From assembly GCA_050249415.1 (NCBI GenBank), contig JBFWQO010000007.1, forward strand, positions 166,526-230,525: DNA of 64,000 bases, read 5' to 3'. Shown here one piece after another: positions 58,920-64,000 of this stretch. The DNA comes from CADEFQ01 sp050249415 (GTDB lineage Bacteria; Pseudomonadota; Gammaproteobacteria; Steroidobacterales; Steroidobacteraceae). The translations under genes and the position numbers were made by a program. The notes under the pieces were generated by a model that ran no database searches, had not been told where the DNA came from, and saw only the letters and a program-made list of their open reading frames with translations. How positions within the stretch are numbered: the first letter of the stretch is position 1; every line of letters starts with the position of its first letter.

Positions 58920-58980
58920 CGTCCGCGATCAGCGGCGGCGCACGGTCGGCGCGCCGCTTGCGGATTGCAACCGAAAGGAG
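58914..58980 (-). other. Possible degenerate attC preceding the cyclase cassette
   Basis: On the minus strand CCGCAAGCGGCG...CGCCGCTGATCGCGG forms an imperfect stem leading to R'-like GTTTGCC (58920-58914). The R'' side (GGTTGCAATCC) lacks the AAC core, so the site is only a remnant. Confidence 0.4.
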
Positions 58981-59317
58981 CCGCTTGCACTTGGCGTAAG
59001 CGGCGTGACGACGCGCGCCGACCGCTCCATCGCATGGTTGGACCTCGATTCACGGTGGGATCCTGCAAATGGACTCATGCGTAATGCCTTCCGCGTCCTG
59101 CCATGTGTAGATTCCGACTAGAACCTCTGGTGGAGGTTGCGAGGCTGGCGGTCGGAATAGGCGTCGCGAAAGACCGCAAGCGCGAAACGGTTTTGCCCTC
59201 TCACCGTAGCAAAAACGTAGCGTTTGATGCCGTTTTGTGCGCTACGGTGCCTGTTTCGAGTGAGGGCGGGCCTGCTAAGTGGTTGAAAAACAAGTACTGC
59301 TCAAATCATCTTTGCGA
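58981..59317. other. Right island terminus, no gene
   Basis: It includes a perfect 9-bp palindrome CACCGTAGC (59202-59210) / GCTACGGTG (59241-59249) around AAAACGTAGCGTT, the motif seen near the left end. No gene is supported. Confidence 0.6.
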
Positions 59318-59362
59318 CTACGAACCAGGTGGTCGGGAGTTCGAATCTCTCCGGGCGCGCCA
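59318..59362 (+). other. attR, 45-bp duplicate of the tRNA-Arg 3' end
   Basis: Exact copy of 38724-38768. Only the 3' part of the tRNA is present, so it is not a functional tRNA gene. The 268 bp to the next gene contain no supported feature. Confidence 0.96.
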
Positions 59363-59630
59363 ACTTCGTGATTACCAACAGAAATATGCCGGACCGTCGG
59401 GCCGCTGCCATTGCGGGCGACGCGCTCTGGTTGCCGTTGCGGCCGGCGTAGTTTGAAGCGACCGGGCCGACGGATTTTCCAGTCGAGTCGAGCGCTGACA
59501 GCCAGCGCGGCGGGTCGCGGCGCCCCGCAGCCGGCCTCGCCCCATCCCGCCCAGCCCGCGCCCGTCGAGCCATTGACGCCACCTGCGTGTTATCGCAATG
59601 TCAGCGAATACCGCCACGGAGGCATGCAAC

Positions 59631-60038
59631 ATGGCAGCGAAGAAGAAGCCCGCCCGCAAGCGCAAGGCCGGAAAAAAGAAAGTTGCCCGCCCGCGGCGCT
59701 CCGTGAGCCGCAAGTCGAAGGTCGCCACGGCGAAGCGCAAGGTAGCCGCCGCGAAGCGCAGCCTGCGGCGGGGCTCGGCCCGCTTGAAGCGCAAGGCCAA
59801 GTCGACCGTACGCCGTGCAGCCGGCGCGACCCGCCGCGCGGCGCGGCAGGTGCGCAAGCGCGCCAAGGTCGTCATTGAAAAGACCTCGAGCGGCGTGCAG
59901 GCGGCGACCCGCAAGGTGGAGGAAGTGGCGAAGCAGGGCGTCGATGTCGGCGCGGCCGCCGTGGAATCGGTGGCGGGCAAGACCGAGCAACTGTTCGAGG
60001 AGACGGCGCCCGCTGCGAACGAGGGTGAGGTCACGTGA
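59631..60038 (+). CDS. Histone H1-like Lys/Ala/Arg-rich protein
   Basis: A 135-residue basic protein. Residues 1-90 are almost entirely Lys, Arg and Ala (AAKKKPARKRKAGKKKVARPRRS..., AKRKVAAAKRSLRRG), like bacterial H1-like DNA-binding proteins. The rest is an amphipathic helix with an acidic end (VEEVAKQGVDVGAAAVESVAGKTEQLFEETAP). ATG 59631 has CGGAGG 9 nt upstream. It overlaps the next gene by 4 nt (GTGA). Confidence 0.82.
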   Translation: MAAKKKPARKRKAGKKKVARPRRSVSRKSKVATAKRKVAAAKRSLRRGSARLKRKAKSTVRRAAGATRRAARQVRKRAKVVIEKTSSGVQAATRKVEEVAKQGVDVGAAAVESVAGKTEQLFEETAPAANEGEVT

Positions 60039-60301
60039 ACTTCGTCATCTGGCTCGTCGTGGGCGGCCTCATCGGCTGGATCGCGAGCAAGATCATGAAG
60101 ACGGACGCCCGGCAAGGCCTCCTCCTCAATGTGGTCGTGGGTGTCGCCGGTGCGCTCATCGCGGGATTCCTGTCACCGCGGCTCGGAGTCGGCACGATCA
60201 ATACGGGCGATTTCAGCCCCGGTGGCCTCGTGCTCTCGCTGCTCGGCGCGGTGATCCTGCTCGCGATCGTGAACCTCATCCGGAACGGGAAGGCGCGCTG
60301 A
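60035..60301 (+). CDS. YeaQ/YmgE (GlsB)-family membrane protein
   Basis: An 88-residue protein with three hydrophobic helices: FVIWLVVGGLIGWIASKIMKTD, GLLLNVVVGVAGALIAGFLSPRLG and GGLVLSLLGAVILLAIVNLIR. The glycine-rich first helix and the MKTDARQGLLLNVVVGVAGALIAGF pattern are the family's. It starts at a GTG that overlaps the previous gene. It ends inside the opposite-strand cyclophilin gene by 26 nt. Stress-linked in relatives; function unclear. Confidence 0.9.
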   Translation: MNFVIWLVVGGLIGWIASKIMKTDARQGLLLNVVVGVAGALIAGFLSPRLGVGTINTGDFSPGGLVLSLLGAVILLAIVNLIRNGKAR

Positions 60302-61178
60302 TCCGCACCGGCAAGGGGACGTTGCACAGGTCGATGTAACCAGCCGGGACCTTGTACCATTCGTCGGTGCGGTCGCGCCGCAACGCCACGAGTTGCGCGA
60401 AGAGCGGCGTATCGGTGCGCAGCAATTCGAGGGGAGTGCGCTCCGCTACCGGCAGATCGGCGGCGACGCGTACGCTGCGGATCACCGCACCCTGTCGCGG
60501 CTGCTCGTAGAAGCCGAGCGGGCCTGCACCTCGCGGCAGCGCGGCCAGCAGTTCCATGCCGTTCACGACACGGCCCGCGACGGTGGTGTTGCGGTCGAGT
60601 TGGCGCGGCGCGTGGCCGATCACCACGTAGAGCTCGGTGCCGCCACCGGAATCCGCATCATTGTCGCGACCCACGCCGACTGTGCCATAGCAATGCGCGA
60701 GCCACGTCGTGCGGCCCGTCGCATCGCGCGCGGCCGGCAGGCCGAGCGTGAAGCCGACTGCAGGCGCGTAGCCGTCCGCATCGGGCAGCGGGGTGAAAGG
60801 CAGCGCAGGCCGGGTGGGCTGCGTGAACTCGGCAGGCAGTGTACGCGCTGCGGCGCCCACCGGCCGCTCCCTGGCGGGATCGCCCCACTGCACGACGAAG
60901 TTGTCCTGTACCCGTTCGATTGCAAGGCCGTCGTAAAAGTGTTGGCGCGCCAGGGCGCGGATATTCGCGACATGGCGGGGCGCGAAATCGGGTGCGAGCT
61001 CGATGACCACGCGCCCCGCGTCGAGTTGCAGGTAAAGGGTGTTCGCGGGATCGAGCTTGCGCCAATCGGCATTCGTCGAGCGCTCGAGCAGCTCGCTCAC
61101 CGTGCGCGGCGGCTCCGCTGCCGCGGCGAAGGCCGGGGCGAGCGCCGCGACGAGCACCAGGAAGATTCGCGTGATCAC
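60276..61178 (-). CDS. Exported cyclophilin-type peptidyl-prolyl isomerase
   Basis: A 300-residue protein with a signal peptide (MITRIFLVLVAALAPAFAAAAEPP). The cyclophilin core has LQLDAGRVVIELAPDFAPRHVANIRALARQHFYDGLAIERVQDNFVVQWGDP, GRTTWLAHCYGTVGVGRDND and GTELYVVIGHAPRQLDRNTTVAGRVVNGMELL. A proline-rich insertion and long C-terminus follow. Periplasmic protein folding is the likely role. Confidence 0.9.
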   Translation of the reverse strand: MITRIFLVLVAALAPAFAAAAEPPRTVSELLERSTNADWRKLDPANTLYLQLDAGRVVIELAPDFAPRHVANIRALARQHFYDGLAIERVQDNFVVQWGDPARERPVGAAARTLPAEFTQPTRPALPFTPLPDADGYAPAVGFTLGLPAARDATGRTTWLAHCYGTVGVGRDNDADSGGGTELYVVIGHAPRQLDRNTTVAGRVVNGMELLAALPRGAGPLGFYEQPRQGAVIRSVRVAADLPVAERTPLELLRTDTPLFAQLVALRRDRTDEWYKVPAGYIDLCNVPLPVRISAPSRSG

Positions 61179-61220
61179 GGGCGCCCTCCGTTTCTCGAGC
61201 GCCCCATTATAGGTGTCGTC

Positions 61221-63779
61221 CTAGCTGCGCGTTCGAAAGGGGACTACGGCGTCCCGATCGGCGCCGCCGGCGCCCTCGAGGAGCGCGCCGAGCAGCGCTC
61301 GGCTGCCACGCACGAAGGCAGGCACGTCCGCGCCGGCGAGTGGGCGCGAGATCAGGTGGCCCTGCGCCGCGATCGAGCCGCCGCGCGCGAGCAGCTGCAG
61401 CTGCTCGACTCGCTCGATACCCTCGACCGTCACTTCGAGGCCGAGACTGTGGCATACCGAGATGATCGCGCGGGCGATGGCCGCGGAGCGCATGTTGGTG
61501 TCGAGATCGGCGATCAGGCTGCGATCGAGCTTCACACGCCTGAGTGGCAGGTGCGACAGCGAGTTCAACGACGAGTAGCCGGTGCCGAAGTCGTCGAGAG
61601 CGATCGGCAGGCCGAGCTCGCGGGCGCGCTGCAGCGCTTCGATCGTGGCGGCACCGGTCTGGAACGCCGTCTCGGTCAGCTCGAGCTCGAGCGTGTCGGG
61701 CGGCAGCTCGTGGCGCGCCAGCAGCTGCCCCGCGCGTTCGACGAAGCTGCGGTCGAGGAGTTGTGGCATCGAGACGTTGATCGCGATGCGCGGGTGCGGG
61801 ATGCCCGCCGCGCGCCAGGACCTGGCGGTGGCGACCGCGGTTTCGAGCACCCAGTCGCCCAGCGCGATGATCAGGCCCGACTGCTCGGCGATGCCGATGA
61901 AGTCGGCTGCCGGCACCAGCGTGCCGTCTTCCCGCCGCCAGCGGACCAGCGCCTCGACGGAGGTCGTCGAGCCGTCCTCGAGCGCGACCTGCGGCTGGAA
62001 CACGAGCACGAGCTCACGCGCTTCGATCGCGCGGCGCAGCGCCTGCTCCATCCGGAAGCGCGACGCGGTACCTGCGAGCAGCTCCGGTGTGAAGACGCCG
62101 ACGCGGTTGCGTCCGCGGGACTTCGCGTTGAAAAGCGCGGCGTCGGCGGCGCGCGCCAGTGCAACCGCGTCGCCGGCATGCTGCGGCAATGCGCTCACGC
62201 CCACACTGACGCTGACGAGCAACTCCCGATCCGCGACCGCGAGCGGCCGCCGGAACGCGCCGACGATCTGCGCGGCGAGCGACTCGAGCTGCGTGACGGA
62301 TTCCGCGCGTTCGATCAGCACGATGAACTCGTCGCCACCCAGGCGCGCCGCGAACGGCCGCTCGCCTATGCAACCGCGCAGCCGTTCGGCAATCGCGCGC
62401 AGCAGTTCGTCGCCGAGCGCATGCCCGAGGTGGTCGTTGATCGCCTTGAAGTTGTCGACGTCGAGCGCGAGCATGCCGACTGTCGTCCGCTCGGCGTGTG
62501 CGCGCCGCACGATGCGGCGCAGGTGGGTGAACCCGTAGCGGCGGTTCGGCAATGCCGTCAATGTATCGTGATGCGCGAGGAAACTCAGCTTGCGGGTGCG
62601 CGCGCGGACCCGATCCTCGAGCTCGAGCTGGTGCTGCGCCACTGCCTCGTTCGCCCGGGCGAGCTGCTCCGCCATGGAGTTGAATGCGTCCGCGAGTTCA
62701 TCCAGTTCACGCGGTCCGCCGCGTGGCGCACGGGTCCGCCAGGCGCCGCGTGCGAGCGAGCGCGTCGCGCGGGTAAGGCGCCGCACCGGGGCGGTGACCG
62801 AGAGTGTCGCGAGGAGCGACACGGCAAGCACGAGCGCGATCACGACGAAGGTGATGTTGCGATAGGTTTGCCTGGCTTCGTGCGTGGCCTCGGCGGCGGC
62901 GCCTGTCGAGCTCGCGACGGCGGCGCTCGCGGGCAGCGCGATGCGCTCATTGAGCCGCGTCGGCACGGCGGCGCTCGACGCCGTGAACTGTGCGCGTATC
63001 GAATCGACCTGCGCGTCGCGGGCGGTGAATTCCGCGTGCAGGCGCGTCAAGGCCGCCAGATCGTCGTCCATCAGGTCGACCCAGGCGCGGCCGGGCGAAC
63101 TGCTGAGCTCGGCGCGGTGGGCATCGAGCGTGCGCCGCAGGTTGCGCTGCGCGCCGCGCATGCGCAGGGCGGCCGCCGCGCTGCCATTGATCAGGTAGCC
63201 ATTGAAGGCGGTGCGCACGCTGCCCGCCGCCAGCTCGAGTTCCGCGAACGAGCGCCGCGCGCTGCCCGCAGCCTCGAGGCGCGCATTGGCGTCCCACGTC
63301 GTGGAGACGCGCCGTGCGAGTGCATCGAGCACCTCGCCGTAGCGTGTGAGCGCGCGCTCGCGCTCGTGTGCCGCCTCGGTGAGGCGGTTGCCCAGGTCGG
63401 CGTGGGTGCGCAGGTCGTCGAGCAGCCGATCGCTCCCGGTCGCGCCTGCGGGGCGTTGGGCCACGTACTCGTTCACCGCCGCACTGAGGCGCCGCTCGGC
63501 CTGTGCGGTCGCCTCGCCCGTGGTGGCATCGTTCGCGCGCAACTGGTCGAACACCGCGCGGTCGTAGGCGAGCAACTGGTCGGTGATGTCCGCGGCGGTG
63601 CGCGCGAACGGAATGCGTTCGGCGGCCGTGTCGTGCAAGGTGTCGATCGCGAACTTCGCACTGCGTGCCGCGTACCAGTTGCCCGCGAGCAGCACGAGCG
63701 CGATCGCACCGAATCCGAGGGCGAGGCGCGTCGCGATCCCGAGGCGCCAGCGCCCGTCGCGCGAGGCGGAGTCCGTCAT
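61221..63779 (-). CDS. Sensor protein with HAMP, GGDEF and EAL domains
   Basis: An 852-residue inner-membrane signalling protein. Two membrane helices (about 16-36 and 305-325) flank a helical periplasmic sensor. A HAMP-like linker (SVTAPVRRLTRATRSLARG) follows, then a GGDEF domain with an intact LGGDEF at about 475 and an EAL domain with EALVRW, LELTETAF, ALDDFGTGYSSL and EGIER. Both catalytic motifs are intact, so it may make and break c-di-GMP, depending on signal. Confidence 0.95.
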   Translation of the reverse strand: MTDSASRDGRWRLGIATRLALGFGAIALVLLAGNWYAARSAKFAIDTLHDTAAERIPFARTAADITDQLLAYDRAVFDQLRANDATTGEATAQAERRLSAAVNEYVAQRPAGATGSDRLLDDLRTHADLGNRLTEAAHERERALTRYGEVLDALARRVSTTWDANARLEAAGSARRSFAELELAAGSVRTAFNGYLINGSAAAALRMRGAQRNLRRTLDAHRAELSSSPGRAWVDLMDDDLAALTRLHAEFTARDAQVDSIRAQFTASSAAVPTRLNERIALPASAAVASSTGAAAEATHEARQTYRNITFVVIALVLAVSLLATLSVTAPVRRLTRATRSLARGAWRTRAPRGGPRELDELADAFNSMAEQLARANEAVAQHQLELEDRVRARTRKLSFLAHHDTLTALPNRRYGFTHLRRIVRRAHAERTTVGMLALDVDNFKAINDHLGHALGDELLRAIAERLRGCIGERPFAARLGGDEFIVLIERAESVTQLESLAAQIVGAFRRPLAVADRELLVSVSVGVSALPQHAGDAVALARAADAALFNAKSRGRNRVGVFTPELLAGTASRFRMEQALRRAIEARELVLVFQPQVALEDGSTTSVEALVRWRREDGTLVPAADFIGIAEQSGLIIALGDWVLETAVATARSWRAAGIPHPRIAINVSMPQLLDRSFVERAGQLLARHELPPDTLELELTETAFQTGAATIEALQRARELGLPIALDDFGTGYSSLNSLSHLPLRRVKLDRSLIADLDTNMRSAAIARAIISVCHSLGLEVTVEGIERVEQLQLLARGGSIAAQGHLISRPLAGADVPAFVRGSRALLGALLEGAGGADRDAVVPFRTRS

Positions 63780-63920
63780 CGCGGCACTTTACCCCGGCGG
63801 CGCCGGCGGCGCTTCCCGACGTTTGACATATGCTTGCGTGGATGTCGGCGCACGGCGCACAGTTCACATTCCGCTCTCAACAAACAAAGTGTAAGTGACT
63901 GAACGATTGAGCTGTGCTCT

Positions 63921-64000
63921 TCACGCCGGGGTCTCCGCGGGGGTGAGTGTGAAGCCCATGGCCCGTGCCTTTCGCTTGAGGTGGAAGAGCACGCGTTCGC
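63921..64000 (-). CDS. C-terminal fragment of an unidentified gene
   Basis: An open frame ends in TGA at 63921 and reads back to the window edge as ERVLFHLKRKARAMGFTLTP and then AETPA. The basic helix suggests a real protein tail but I cannot identify it. It runs past 64000. The 141 nt before it (63780-63920) are non-coding. Confidence 0.4.
   Translation of the reverse strand, partial: ERVLFHLKRKARAMGFTLTPAETPA

Larger units (their letters stand above)
38724..59362. mobile_element. Integrated mobilizable genomic island (about 20.6 kb)
   Basis: The island is bounded by 45-bp perfect repeats of the tRNA-Arg 3' end. Its integrase lies next to the tRNA. It encodes an HTH excisionase candidate, a relaxase but no coupling or type IV secretion genes, so it could be mobilized only with a helper. 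Base composition of many cargo genes is visibly less GC-rich than the flanks. Cargo includes a reverse transcriptase unit, a Fic module, a MORC/Z1 restriction-like operon and a cyclase cassette. Confidence 0.95.

Noticed and set aside
59318..59362. Second tRNA-Arg
   Set aside because: Only the 3' 45 nt are present, so it is the island's attR.

Overview
The window looks like the chromosome of a high-GC gammaproteobacterium. The evidence is the gene order and content: 6S RNA lying between zapA and the 5-formyl-THF cyclo-ligase gene, paired ubiH/visC-type hydroxylases, coq7, a Vfr/Clp-type Crp protein, rplM-rpsI, ispG, and a glycine cleavage operon with split gcvPA/gcvPB behind a tandem glycine riboswitch. 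I cannot name the genus.

Region 1 (1-31704) is core chromosome. It holds purine synthesis genes (purK part, purE, purC), pmbA, a BrkB/YihY membrane protein, a DjlA-like co-chaperone, rpe, a GAF-GGEEF diguanylate cyclase, a Crp-family regulator, coq7, rplM-rpsI, tRNA-Gln with a partial 3' duplication, rpiA, fau, 6S RNA, zapA, pepP, two ubiquinone hydroxylases, ispG, the riboswitch-controlled gcvT-gcvH-gcvPA-gcvPB operon, dgkA, a PfkB sugar/adenosine kinase, a 952-residue double HtrA-type protease and a Sua5-type enzyme.

Region 2 (31831-37947) is a chromosomal integron. It has a frameshifted integron integrase, an attI-like site, and a short array of cassettes whose first bases are complementary to the R'' box of their own attC, as expected for excisable cassettes. 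The cassettes are an ORF-less one, a large OLD-family ATPase/nuclease, a CopG/RelE-type toxin-antitoxin pair, and an inverted HigB/HigA pair. One attC is split by an IS110/IS1111-type element.

Region 3 (38724-59362) is a roughly 20.6-kb mobilizable island in the 3' end of a tRNA-Arg(ACG) gene, bounded by a 45-bp perfect direct repeat. In order it carries a tyrosine integrase, an excisionase-like HTH protein, a duplicated structured RNA region with a reverse transcriptase of unresolved class, a relaxase, a large P-loop GTPase-like protein, a mobile-mystery A/B pair (XRE regulator plus Fic protein) behind five evenly spaced operators, and a six-gene defence operon: C5-cytosine methylase, MORC/MutL-like GHKL ATPase, Z1-domain ATPase, PD-(D/E)XK protein, AIPR protein and Vsr-like nuclease. 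Last comes a class III nucleotide cyclase on the minus strand that ends in its own attC site, so it looks like an integron cassette stranded inside the island. The RT/RNA unit and the cyclase cassette are the least explained parts and the best candidates for something new.

Region 4 (59363-64000) returns to core-like sequence: an H1-like Lys/Ala-rich protein, a YeaQ/YmgE-type membrane protein, a secreted cyclophilin, a GGDEF-EAL signalling protein and the tail of an unidentified gene.
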